NCBI GenBank assembly: GCA_020059605.1 | Contig: JAGVBT010000072.1 | Coordinates: 1 to 36,632 of the forward strand | Source: Deltaproteobacteria bacterium | GTDB taxonomy: Bacteria > Desulfobacterota > BSN033 > UBA1163 | Direction of reading: 5' to 3' | DNA length: 36,632 nt | Shown: in pieces, positions 17,140 to 24,319 of the stretch | Layout of the letters: every line of letters begins with the position of its first letter | How positions within the stretch are numbered: the first letter of the stretch is position 1 | Notes under the pieces: model-generated | What the model was told of the DNA's origin: nothing | What the model saw: only the letters and a program-made list of their open reading frames with translations | Databases searched by the model: none | Made by a program: the position numbers and the translations under genes

Positions 17140-17679
17140 TTATAGATTGGATGTGATTTCGTCTAAATTATATCGACCGCTGAGAAGCTGTCTTAGCCTC
17201 CAATGATCCTCCTTACTGATCTGAATGAATTTTAATCCATATTGATAACCTTCCCAGTCCTCCTTCCAATAAATTTCCTTCCAGACAATCTCTGCTGATA
17301 CCTCAAAATTGGCCATTTCGTACCCCTTTGGGAATAAGACGGCTATATTTAAATTCGTACCAGCAGGAATGTGTTTAACGGATTCAATGAGAAGACCCAT
17401 CTTACTTCCATTGACAACAAGTGCTCCATGAGCATTAGGGATATTCGTAAACCGGTATTCAAGTGGTAAGTCCAAGACCTTCCGGGGATGTTTTCTCCTA
17501 TTTTTCCCATTCCCATTTTGTTGTTTTTGAGAATTATTTAAAGTGCTTGGTTTTTCACAGTAATTGAGGTCTCCATTGCAAATCGTTTGGCCGCCATCAA
17601 GGTCGCAAAGTCCGAGCCTACGACCCATGTCGATGTTTTTGGAATTTCGATAAAATGAGCATTCCAGTACCTTTTCCAT
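17140..17679 (-). CDS. PilZ-domain protein with N-terminal Cys4 segment
   Basis: 179 aa from the Met at 17679, chosen because AAAGGT lies about 7 bases upstream; a longer frame to 17754 would run back through the terminator. Residues about 1-45 carry four cysteines (Cys7, 25, 34, 41) including ECSFY and LCDLDGG. From about residue 65 comes a PilZ domain, the c-di-GMP receptor fold: RKHPR gives the RxxxR motif and VVNGSKMG gives the (D/N)xSxxG motif, with the usual later strand ending YGLKFIQIS. PilZ proteins couple c-di-GMP to pili, motility and exopolysaccharide. The gene is first in an operon with the small Cys4 protein and a pilin, and its leader is a GEMM-I riboswitch, so the same second messenger may act on RNA and protein. 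Confidence 0.85.
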   Translation of the reverse strand: MEKVLECSFYRNSKNIDMGRRLGLCDLDGGQTICNGDLNYCEKPSTLNNSQKQQNGNGKNRRKHPRKVLDLPLEYRFTNIPNAHGALVVNGSKMGLLIESVKHIPAGTNLNIAVLFPKGYEMANFEVSAEIVWKEIYWKEDWEGYQYGLKFIQISKEDHWRLRQLLSGRYNLDEITSNL

Positions 17680-17711
17680 GTAAATACCTTTATCGGATGA
17701 AGCGGAAGGCC

Positions 17712-17750
17712 TAAAGAAAAGGGCCCGCTTCAATACAGACCACGGGCCCC
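17712..17750 (-). terminator. Intrinsic terminator of the GEMM leader
   Basis: On the minus strand GGGCCCG (17749-17743) pairs with CGGGCCC (17727-17721) and is followed by TTTTCTTT. It lies between the riboswitch aptamer and the PilZ start, so it is the expression platform. The left arm (GGGCCCGTGG) can also pair over 10 bp, with one G-U, with CCACGGGTCC inside the aptamer. Confidence 0.85.
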
Positions 17751-17761
17751 GCAAAATTCCT

Positions 17762-17846
17762 TTTGCTTCGGCAACCCGGCTATCCCGAACCTTCAGGACC
17801 CGTGGCTTTCCGTCACACGATTACTCGTGTTTTGGCTTTATCGGCA
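17762..17846 (-). ncRNA. GEMM-I riboswitch (cyclic di-GMP or 3',3'-cGAMP)
   Basis: Read on the minus strand, the leader holds the conserved parts of the class I GEMM aptamer. GCCGATAAAGCC is followed by a hairpin ACACGA-GUAA-UCGUGU whose GUAA tetraloop fits the GNRA docking loop. Then come GACGGAAAGCC, an ACGGGUCC helix strand and GAUAGCCGGGUUGCCGAAG, the signature 3' end. An intrinsic terminator follows at 17750-17712, then the PilZ gene. In GEMM-I RNAs one purine position near the 5' side decides c-di-GMP versus cGAMP preference; by eye I read an A-rich AAAGCC there, which leaves cGAMP (GEMM-Ib) possible. The alignment is by eye; a covariance-model score would settle class and ligand subtype. 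Confidence 0.85.
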
Positions 17847-17882
17847 TTCTACCTTAAAATTATTTTTCCTGTCTAAACTGTG

Positions 17883-17899
17883 AGCAATTTAAGTGCCAA
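17883..17899 (-). promoter_or_regulatory. Sigma-54 promoter of the riboswitch-PilZ-pilin operon
   Basis: On the minus strand TTGGCACTTAAATTGCT matches the sigma-54 -24/-12 consensus, with GG at 17897-17896 and GC at 17885-17884 separated by exactly 10 bases. Transcription would start near 17872, about 26 bases before the aptamer. Confidence 0.8.
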
Positions 17900-18042
17900 A
17901 AGAAATTGAATGTTTGAATTCTTTGATTTCTAAGGGTTTACTCGAAGTTGAAATCTTATGGAAGGAGAAAAAGTGACGCTTTTTGTCTTGAATAATAATT
18001 AGTTAGTGACAATCATAGGCCAGACCTATTGTAATCGTAAAC

Positions 18043-18059
18043 GATTTCGACTCGAAATC
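18043..18059. promoter_or_regulatory. Operator-like palindrome, candidate activator site for the sigma-54 promoter
   Basis: GATTTCGA-C-TCGAAATC is a perfect 8-bp dyad around one base. It lies about 170-190 bp upstream of the predicted start site, within the usual range of an enhancer-binding activator site. Its role is inferred from position only. Confidence 0.35.
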
Positions 18060-18236
18060 TTGTATGGTTGGATAAAAATGAAAAATCAATATAGAAGATG
18101 TTATCCTTTTACCCCAAAATTCAACCGATCCAAAAGTCCAATTTGACGCTGTTACCTACCTTATCGTCAAACAGCGTGGAATGGTAGATTCAACTATTAC
18201 AAGTTGAAAAATGTTCACAATTGAGATAAGAACTAT

Positions 18237-18264
18237 GGGGTGGGCTAATTAAAAAACCCACCCT
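18237..18264 (-). terminator. Hairpin downstream of the nitroreductase gene
   Basis: GGGTGGG and CCCACCC (18238-18244, 18257-18263) form a 7-bp stem about 30 bp past the stop at 18291. On the minus strand only weak U residues follow, so termination is probable but not textbook. Confidence 0.5.
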
Positions 18265-18290
18265 ATATTTCTTACACTCCTCTTGCCAAT

Positions 18291-18980
18291 TTAGGGATAC
18301 CCCACTGATTGAACGAGGGTAGCATATTGCTCTGGTTGCAACTTCATTTTTTTCTCCAGGGCTGGTTTGTTAAACCAGGAACGGACAACAGTCACCAATC
18401 CCTCAGAAGCACAGTATAGATAAACGTTTTGGCTAATCAGTCCTGTGTTGGTAAATACATGATACATATTTAACTCCTCTGAGTAATGGGGCCTCTTTTT
18501 AGAACGATCCCAAACATAGATAAGATTGACAGGGGCCTCCCCTACGTAACCGCCATATACGCCAGGAGGTGGATACTGTTGGCCGGACAAATTACGGACA
18601 TCTTCTACCAATACTGGATTCAGTAGATTTGCGCGTGCATCATATAAGAACACTCCTTCAGCAGTGGCTACATAAATATCATTGCTAAAAAATCCGCTGG
18701 GTGCAGTTCGCAAGTTCGTGCCAGGTCGATTGATCCCAAAGGCAGCCCACAACAAGTTGGAGAGAATTTGTAAAGGAATCTTTTTAGATGAGTATGCACG
18801 TGTAGACCTTCTATCCTTTAACACCTGCATAAGGGGCCTACCCCCATCAAGTTGTGGTGGCAAAAGTTGGATCGGTTTAAGTTCTTGTGCGAAAGTCGGA
18901 GAAAGACCTCCTGTCATCAAAACTGCACCCGTAGCAGCCGATGCCTTCATAAATTCCCTTCGATTCATCTCCTTTGACAT
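18291..18980 (-). CDS. Tat-exported nitroreductase-like protein (SagB/ThcOx-type fold)
   Basis: 229 aa. The N-terminus MSKEMNRREFMKASAATGAVLMTGG is a twin-arginine signal (Arg7-Arg8) followed by a hydrophobic stretch and a likely cleavage after TFAQ, so the protein should fold with its cofactor and be exported. From about residue 50 it matches the nitroreductase fold: LKDRRSTRAYSSKKIPLQILSNLLWAAFGINRP is the conserved FMN-binding start, and the NTGLISQNVYLYCASEGLVTVVRSW segment is the usual later helix. These proteins bind FMN and use NAD(P)H or another donor; the periplasmic electron source is unknown. No peptide substrate or YcaO partner is nearby, so RiPP processing is unlikely. Its leader shares a box-plus-hairpin module with the small membrane protein gene at 15.5 kb. 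Confidence 0.85.
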   Translation of the reverse strand: MSKEMNRREFMKASAATGAVLMTGGLSPTFAQELKPIQLLPPQLDGGRPLMQVLKDRRSTRAYSSKKIPLQILSNLLWAAFGINRPGTNLRTAPSGFFSNDIYVATAEGVFLYDARANLLNPVLVEDVRNLSGQQYPPPGVYGGYVGEAPVNLIYVWDRSKKRPHYSEELNMYHVFTNTGLISQNVYLYCASEGLVTVVRSWFNKPALEKKMKLQPEQYATLVQSVGYP

Positions 18981-19414
18981 AAATCCACCCCCCTTTTAAT
19001 GTATTTGTGAAAGTGAAACTCCTGAATGCCTCCAAGGGGCCAGAGAATCCACTTGGAGGCTTTATATAGGCACCTTCTGAAAATTGCTATTCATACCATC
19101 ATCCAGAAGGTTGAAGGTTAGGTTGTTAGGCTAATTTAGGACGTTTGTTGAAGGGTAATTCTAACTAAACTCTAAATACCCAGAATGAAAAAGTCAACAA
19201 GAATTATCAATTACTACTTAAAAGGTTGTATGAAAGGGTGATCTTAGAAAATCACGATAACAAGAAGGGTTAGTCTACGAAGAATGGGGCATGATCGACG
19301 ATGGAGTCCGTTTTCCTTTTAAGTGTTATAGAATATCCCTGATCGGATATGTTAAGATTTTGCCACTTTTTAGTTTTAATGTGAGAGGCCATTTAGGAGC
19401 AACACAGTCATGCC
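18981..19414. other. Divergent intergenic region, nitroreductase / hydrolase
   Basis: Holds leader module copy B (19028-19132) on the minus strand. The rest is A+T-rich; no clear promoter for the plus-strand hydrolase and no ORF worth calling was found. Confidence 0.5.
19028..19132 (-). promoter_or_regulatory. Shared leader module, copy B (ACCTT-rich boxes plus hairpin)
   Basis: On the minus strand 19132-19103 holds the same ACCTT-rich block as copy A (24/30), then 35 bases later TATAAAGCCTCCAA and a perfect 9-bp stem GCCTCCAAG / CTTGGAGGC (19060-19052 with 19036-19028). Unlike copy A there is no U-tract after the stem. The nitroreductase ATG follows 47 bases later. Confidence 0.5.
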
Positions 19415-20335
19415 ATGAAAAAGTTTCCTAACTCAAGGGCATATACCAGAATGAACATGGTCATCCCGGGGCTAATCATCATAGTCCTCCTTTGTCCCAT
19501 CTATGTCTTGAAGGTTCTGGCTTCAACATTTACGGGAAACTCATACCCGTCAACTTCTTCCTCACCCCTACCCGGCAGGTATATCAATGGTTTATTCGCA
19601 GGGGTTAAAAAAGAAAAGGTTCATGAAATGATTCATGGGAATAGAATTAGGGGAATCGAATATATCCCCAAAAGACCGAATCCTGATTTGGGAATCGTCT
19701 ATCTTCGCGGTGGATTTGAACCCCTGTCTATAAAAGAGGACTATAAAGATGTGGAATATTTTGCTTCTATCGGATTTCACATATTCGTCCTATCTTATGA
19801 AGGAGAATTTCAGGGGATACGCGGCATGTCTTTACTGCAGGATACAAAAGAAGCGGCGGACGCTGCGTCCTGGATGAAGACATTCAGGTTTTTCAAAAAT
19901 GTAGGCTTAATAGGAGTATCAAGGGGAGGATTTGCCGCTTACCATGCTTTTGTTCAATATCAAGATCATTTTTCCAGATTGGCCTGCCTTGTCGCTCCCA
20001 CTGATTTAAATCTTCTCAGGGAAGGAGATGCCGAGAACAAGATTCCCAAAACCAAAATACATCCATTACTCCTGGACAGGATGTGGAAATATTTTGTTTT
20101 TACCGGAGATGAAAAAACCTCATCGCCAATACACTATGCGGGAAAAATGAGGAATAAGCCGCTCCTCATGATCTATGGATCGCAGGATACGATTGTTCCA
20201 AAAGGACATGGTGAAAAAATGCGAGATGCTATCCATTCCCCCCATTGCACCTATATCTTATTAGATCATGACCATGGCCTGGCAAAGGAAGAGGATACTC
20301 AGAAAATATTAAGAAAGTTTTTTTTAAGCCACTAA
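19415..20335 (+). CDS. Membrane-anchored alpha/beta hydrolase (S9-like fold)
   Basis: 306 aa. An N-terminal hydrophobic segment (about 14-37, MNMVIPGLIIIVLLCPIYVLKVL) should anchor or export the protein. The hydrolase core has the nucleophile elbow GVSRGG with Ser169, an acid candidate Asp258 in YGSQDTIVP and a His287 in LLDHDHG, in the right order for an alpha/beta hydrolase triad. The layout resembles prolyl-oligopeptidase-type or dienelactone-hydrolase-type catalytic domains; substrate is unknown. The start ATG has an AGGAG about 15 bases upstream, longer than ideal. The stop TAA overlaps the stop of the convergent aminomutase gene (shared CTAA at 20332-20335). Confidence 0.8.
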   Translation: MKKFPNSRAYTRMNMVIPGLIIIVLLCPIYVLKVLASTFTGNSYPSTSSSPLPGRYINGLFAGVKKEKVHEMIHGNRIRGIEYIPKRPNPDLGIVYLRGGFEPLSIKEDYKDVEYFASIGFHIFVLSYEGEFQGIRGMSLLQDTKEAADAASWMKTFRFFKNVGLIGVSRGGFAAYHAFVQYQDHFSRLACLVAPTDLNLLREGDAENKIPKTKIHPLLLDRMWKYFVFTGDEKTSSPIHYAGKMRNKPLLMIYGSQDTIVPKGHGEKMRDAIHSPHCTYILLDHDHGLAKEEDTQKILRKFFLSH

Positions 20336-21387
20336 CCCTCCGTCTCCTCTTTACCATCAGGGTATGCGATGATCTCACCCATATAATTGCGCAGAAAGAG
20401 CGTCTCCCCCTGCCTTTTGACCTCGTCGGGGAGGACGGCCACTTTTCCTTTACCCTTCGGCAGGTCAATGACATAAGATGGGGTTGCCAGTCCGGATGTA
20501 TGTCCCCTTAATGCCGCCATGATCCTTAGCCCTTGTTGGACAGAGGTGCGAAAGTGGCCCGTTCCTTTCACGAGGTCCATCTGGTGGATATAATAGGGAC
20601 GGATCCTGAGGGTCAGGAGTTTCTGCATCAATTGTTTCATCACTTCCGGGTCGTCGTTGACCCCTTTGAGCAATACGGTCTGGTTGCCAAGCGGAATCCC
20701 CGCATCCGCCAGAACGGCGCATGCCTCCATCGAAGACGGCGTGATTTCCATCGGATGGTTGATATGGGTATTGATATAGAGGGGGTGATATCTTTTCAGC
20801 ATCAGGCAGAGCTGTTGGGTGATGCGCTCCGGCAGCGTCACGGGTATTCTGGTATTGAGCCTGATCATTTCCAGATGGGGGATGGCCTGAAGCCTGAGAA
20901 GGATATTTTCAAGTCCGTCGTCCGTGAGCAACAGGGGATCGCCGCCGGAAAGGATCACGTCCCGGATGACGGGTCTCCTTTCAATATATTCATAAGCGGC
21001 TTCCATGGAGTCAAAAAAACGGGCGTTTCCTTTGCGGTCCAACCTATTTTTCCTTGTGCAGAAACGGCAGAAGGTCGGGCAGGCGGATGAGACCATCAGG
21101 ACGACCCGGTCGGGGTAACGATGGATGAGACCCGGCACGGGGCTCAACCTTTTTTCGTTTAGGGGATCAAGAGAAAGGGCATCCGGTTCCAATTCCAAGG
21201 GGTCAGGGATGCACTGCCGCCAGACTGGGTCGTCCCTTTCCCGGATGAGGCTTAAATAGTAGCGGGTGATCCGGAGCGGGTAGCGGGCGACGACCGGTCG
21301 AAGGGGTTCCGGGTCTATCGGGAGATGACAGGCCAATTGATCGGGATCGGTGATGGATTCGGATAGTATTCTTTGCCAGCGCTCCAT
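20332..21387 (-). CDS. epmB: KamA-family lysine 2,3-aminomutase, probable EpmB
   Basis: Radical SAM, PLP-dependent enzyme converting L-lysine to beta-lysine. 351 aa from the Met at 21387, chosen because GGAGGAGAAGG lies just upstream; an earlier Met at 21405 lacks such a site. The 4Fe-4S motif CPTFCRFC is Cys103-Cys107-Cys110. Further family signatures are VILSGGDPLL, NTHINHPMEIT and a late RGHTSGLATPSYVIDLP stretch. The length is close to EpmB (~340 aa) and shorter than catabolic KamA (~415 aa), but the RGHTSG region is more like KamA. EF-P and EpmA are encoded at 0.6-2.1 kb, so supplying (R)-beta-lysine for EF-P is the best guess; osmolyte or lysine-catabolism roles are less likely because no acetyltransferase or 3,5-diaminohexanoate genes are present. 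Confidence 0.8.
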   Translation of the reverse strand: MERWQRILSESITDPDQLACHLPIDPEPLRPVVARYPLRITRYYLSLIRERDDPVWRQCIPDPLELEPDALSLDPLNEKRLSPVPGLIHRYPDRVVLMVSSACPTFCRFCTRKNRLDRKGNARFFDSMEAAYEYIERRPVIRDVILSGGDPLLLTDDGLENILLRLQAIPHLEMIRLNTRIPVTLPERITQQLCLMLKRYHPLYINTHINHPMEITPSSMEACAVLADAGIPLGNQTVLLKGVNDDPEVMKQLMQKLLTLRIRPYYIHQMDLVKGTGHFRTSVQQGLRIMAALRGHTSGLATPSYVIDLPKGKGKVAVLPDEVKRQGETLFLRNYMGEIIAYPDGKEETEG

Positions 21388-21498
21388 GCCTTCTCCTCCG
21401 AACATATTTTAGCTCTTCCGGGGACAGAACGCAAAAAAGAGGAGGCAACCGAGTTAGGAATATGGTATCATATCACGTATTCTTGAATGGGAGAGCCG

Positions 21499-22668
21499 AT
21501 GAATATCTGGGGGAAAAAGAGTCGGATCGTCATCACCTGCGCCAAGGGCATTCCTCCCTTCCTGAAAGAGGAACTCCGTCTACTCGATTATCCGATCCAT
21601 TCGGAGGGGATGGCAAGCGTTGAGACGGAAGGAACAATGGACGATGCAATGAAGTTGAACCTTTTTATCCGGACCGGGCATCGGGTCCTTTTCTTCATCG
21701 AACGGTTAAAAGCAAGAGACGCCGATGAACTTTATAGAGAAGTTTCGTCGATGAGCTGGGAAGAGTTGATCCCCGAGAAGGGTTACCTCTGCGTCACCTC
21801 AACCGTGGATAACCCGACCATAAAAGATTCTCGCTTTGCCAATGTCAAATGCAAAGATGCCATGGTAGACCGGATCAAGAAATCTCGCGGCCGGAGGCCG
21901 GATTCGGGCTCAGAAAGAGATCAGGCGGTCGTTCATCTGTTCTGGAAGGAGGAGATAGGTTCTGTCTTTGTCGATACTTCAGGACAACCCCTTTCGAGAA
22001 GAGGGTACAGGAAGATTCCCCTGAAGGCGCCCATGCAGGAAACGCTCGCCGCAGGGGTGATTCTTGCGACCGGCTGGAAGGGAGACCGTGCCTTGATCAA
22101 TCCCATGTGCGGGAGCGGAACACTTGCAATCGAGGCGGCCTTGATCGGCCTTGGAAGACCCCCGGGGTTGTTGAGAAGCAATTATGGCTTTATGCACCTG
22201 AAGGGGTTTAACGAGTCTTCCTGGAGGGAAATACGGCGAAAGGCAAGAGCTGCGGCAAGGGATACAATGGATGGAAAGATCATTGCCACGGATATCAGTG
22301 GAGAAGCGATCCAGGGAGCCAAGAGAAATGCCCAGACCGCTGGCGTGGAACGGTGGATTGACTTCGGAATCTGTCAGTTTGGCGAAACCCCGGTTCCCGC
22401 CGGGGGAGGTATTGTCATTCTCAATCCCGAATACGGGGAGCGGATGGGCGAGAGAGAGACGCTGAGAGGAATCTACAAGGGGATCGGGGATTTTTTTAAG
22501 AAGCGGTGCCAGGGGTACCGCGGGTACATCTTTACCGGGAATCGAGACCTGGCCAAACAGGTGGGGCTGAGGACACAAAGGAGGATTCCCTTCTTCAATT
22601 CCAATATCGAATGCCGGCTGTTGGAGTATGATCTTTATGAAGGAAGCCAGAAAGGCAAACACCAATAA
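21499..22668 (+). CDS. THUMP-domain class I SAM RNA methyltransferase (RlmL N-domain type)
   Basis: 389 aa from the ATG at 21499, which has GGGAGAG upstream; an ATG at 21487 lacks one. The N-terminal part (about 10-165) is ferredoxin-like plus THUMP, the RNA-binding module. The C-terminal part is a Rossmann methyltransferase with NPMCGSGT (201-208) as SAM-binding motif I, GKIIATDISGEAI as the acidic ribose-binding strand, and NPEYGER (309-315) at motif IV. The usual N6-adenine/N2-guanine signature is NPPYGER; here the second Pro is Glu, a variation that should be checked in relatives. E. coli RlmL makes m2G2445 in 23S rRNA; the exact target here is not proven. Divergent from the aminomutase across 111 bp. 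Confidence 0.85.
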   Translation: MNIWGKKSRIVITCAKGIPPFLKEELRLLDYPIHSEGMASVETEGTMDDAMKLNLFIRTGHRVLFFIERLKARDADELYREVSSMSWEELIPEKGYLCVTSTVDNPTIKDSRFANVKCKDAMVDRIKKSRGRRPDSGSERDQAVVHLFWKEEIGSVFVDTSGQPLSRRGYRKIPLKAPMQETLAAGVILATGWKGDRALINPMCGSGTLAIEAALIGLGRPPGLLRSNYGFMHLKGFNESSWREIRRKARAAARDTMDGKIIATDISGEAIQGAKRNAQTAGVERWIDFGICQFGETPVPAGGGIVILNPEYGERMGERETLRGIYKGIGDFFKKRCQGYRGYIFTGNRDLAKQVGLRTQRRIPFFNSNIECRLLEYDLYEGSQKGKHQ

Positions 22669-22851
22669 CCAAGCATCAATAACCAAATAATATCCAAATT
22701 CCAATCACCAAAATTTTAAACGTAATATGGTTTATAAACTTTCTTGTTTCGGACATTGGTCATTGGTTCATTGGTTATTATTTGGGAATTGAGATTTGGT
22801 TATTGGAATTTAAATTGCGGTACAATCAGCAAACATGGTCAAAATAGAATA
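22669..22851. repeat. A+T-rich dispersed inverted repeat (CCAATAACCAA-type)
   Basis: The left part (about 22664-22710) is rich in AATAACCAA and CCAAATTCCAA units; the right part (about 22755-22812) holds TTGGTTATT and TTTGGGAATT units in opposite orientation. Very similar text recurs at 25886-25942 and 26027-26085. No gene lies here. Confidence 0.55.
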
Positions 22852-23871
22852 ATGGCGAAGCCAAGCTCACCAATTTATCCCATCTACTTCCTATACGGTC
22901 CCGAGGACTATCTCATCGAAGAGGAGATCCGGCGGTTACTGGATCGGACCCTGACCCCGAAGGAGAGAGCCTTTAATCTTCATGTCTTCCACGGCGTGGA
23001 ACACAACGCCCGGGAGATCATTGAGGCCGCCCGGACCTTGCCGATGTTTTCTCAATATCGATTTGTTCTCATTCGAGAAGCGGACCAGTTTGACGAAAAA
23101 GAGGCGGAGACCTTGCTTTCCTATCTCCGCGATCCTTCACCTAAAACCTGTTTCGCAATGCAAGGGCTGGCAGCGGGACCATGGAAGAGGCATCAGAAAG
23201 AGATAGAGAAGGTTGGAAAGGTTGCCGAATTCCAGCGGTTAAAAGGGAAGGGGCTGGTCTCCTGGGTCAGAAAGAGGATGGAGGAGAAGGGGAAGTCGAT
23301 CACCGAGGAGGCGGCCGGATATCTCGTAGAGATGGTGGGAGACCGTCTCCAGGAACTTGAAAATGGACTGGAGAAGGCCTTCTTAAGCATCGGGACCAAG
23401 AAAGTGGCGGAGCTTTCCGATATCGAAGGGATTACATCGTACGTAAAGATCAGCACGGTTTTCGATTTAACCGACGCCATCGGCCGCCGGGATCTGGAAA
23501 GGGCGCTCAGCATCCTGGAGAAGGCGCTGGAATCGAAATCGATTCCGTTTAAGAAGGAAGAACCCGTTCCGAAGAGGAAAGACGATCCTGTCCCGCTTCT
23601 CATCGGCATGATGTCGAAACACTACTGGAATATGTTAAGAGCAAAAACGATAGCCTCCAACCGGGAAGACCCTGAGGAAATCTCGAAAGCGCTCCGGATG
23701 CCGGCGTGGAGCGTCAGGAAGTTGAGGGAACAGGGGAGAGGGTTCTCCGAGACTGCCCTGCGCAAGGGGATTCTGCAATGTTACCGGACCGATGTAGCCA
23801 TTAAATCGGGGCGTGGACCCAAGACCCTTCTGATGGAAAAACTTGTGATCGATCTCTGCCGGCCGCGGTGA
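22852..23871 (+). CDS. holA: DNA polymerase III delta subunit
   Basis: Clamp-loader subunit that opens the beta clamp. 339 aa from the ATG at 22852. The family start IYFLYGPEDYLIEEEIRRLL follows soon after; the longer frame from 22744 runs back through a repeat and is rejected. Features in order: AAA-like N-domain with FVLIREADQF and CFAMQG strands, a middle helical part with AGYLVEMVGDRLQELENGLEKAFL, and a C-terminal collar domain starting FDLTDAIGRRDLERALSILEKAL. Tail-to-tail with rpsT (5 bp between stops), an order seen in many related bacteria. Confidence 0.92.
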   Translation: MAKPSSPIYPIYFLYGPEDYLIEEEIRRLLDRTLTPKERAFNLHVFHGVEHNAREIIEAARTLPMFSQYRFVLIREADQFDEKEAETLLSYLRDPSPKTCFAMQGLAAGPWKRHQKEIEKVGKVAEFQRLKGKGLVSWVRKRMEEKGKSITEEAAGYLVEMVGDRLQELENGLEKAFLSIGTKKVAELSDIEGITSYVKISTVFDLTDAIGRRDLERALSILEKALESKSIPFKKEEPVPKRKDDPVPLLIGMMSKHYWNMLRAKTIASNREDPEEISKALRMPAWSVRKLREQGRGFSETALRKGILQCYRTDVAIKSGRGPKTLLMEKLVIDLCRPR

Positions 23872-23876
23872 AACCG

Positions 23877-24164
23877 TTATGCGCTTTGCTCCTTGGCGGT
23901 TGCGGATAATTTATTGACGGCTTGAGTCAGCCGAGATATCTTTCTGGCCGAGTTGTTTTTATGGAAGATGTTTTTTGAGCAGGCATTCTGAATGAGAGGG
24001 ACAGCCTTTAACAGGGCTTTTCGGGCGCCCTCCGTGTCCTTATCATCAATTGCCTCCCGGACTTTTTTGATCGAGCTCTTCACGGTTGTTTCGAGATGGA
24101 GGTTTCGGCCCCTCCTGATTTGATTCTGTTTCGCTCTTTTTATCGCCGATACGTGACTTGCCAA
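23877..24164 (-). CDS. rpsT: Ribosomal protein S20 (bS20), TTG start
   Basis: 95 aa. The usual start is Met-Ala-x-His-x-SAxKRxxQN; here TTG at 24164 gives (M)ASHVSAIKRAKQNQIRRGRN, with AGGAGG 7 bases upstream. An in-frame ATG at 24182 is part of the ribosome-binding region (ATGAAAGGAGG) and would add residues foreign to the family. The rest is the typical Lys/Arg/Ala-rich three-helix bundle (TTVKSSIKKVREAI, KALLKAVPLIQ, FHKNNSARKISRLTQAVNKL). It binds 16S rRNA early in 30S assembly. A non-AUG start on rpsT is known to matter for autoregulation in E. coli, where it is UUG. Confidence 0.95.
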   Translation of the reverse strand: MASHVSAIKRAKQNQIRRGRNLHLETTVKSSIKKVREAIDDKDTEGARKALLKAVPLIQNACSKNIFHKNNSARKISRLTQAVNKLSATAKEQSA

Positions 24165-24197
24165 AATTCGTCCTCCTTTCATTTAGCTTGTTGATTT

Positions 24198-24226
24198 ATT
24201 TAACATTTTAGGATAGCGTGTGTCAA
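24198..24226 (-). promoter_or_regulatory. Sigma-70 promoter of rpsT
   Basis: On the minus strand TTGACA (24226-24221), 17 bases, then TTAAAT (24203-24198). The -35 is perfect and the -10 matches 4 of 6. It is about 35 bp upstream of the TTG start. Confidence 0.7.
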
Positions 24227-24319
24227 GTGCCTTTCAGATGACGAATTACCCGAATGATAACGAATCCGACGAATTCGGGTTTATTCGGGACATTCTCTGT
24301 CATTCGATTTATTCGTTTT

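Larger units (their letters stand above)
17900..18290. other. Intergenic region upstream of the sigma-54 promoter
   Basis: A+T-rich with no ORF worth calling. It holds a 17-base palindrome at 18043-18059, a hairpin ACGCTGTT / AACAGCGT at 18146-18153 and 18170-18177, and the hairpin after the nitroreductase gene. Confidence 0.5.

Noticed and set aside
22744-22851. Upstream extension of holA
   Set aside because: The extra 36 codons translate a dispersed repeat and lie before the conserved family start.
24254-24319. Upstream extension of murJ
   Set aside because: It reads through a GAATTCG-type repeat; the family start lies just after the ATG at 24320.
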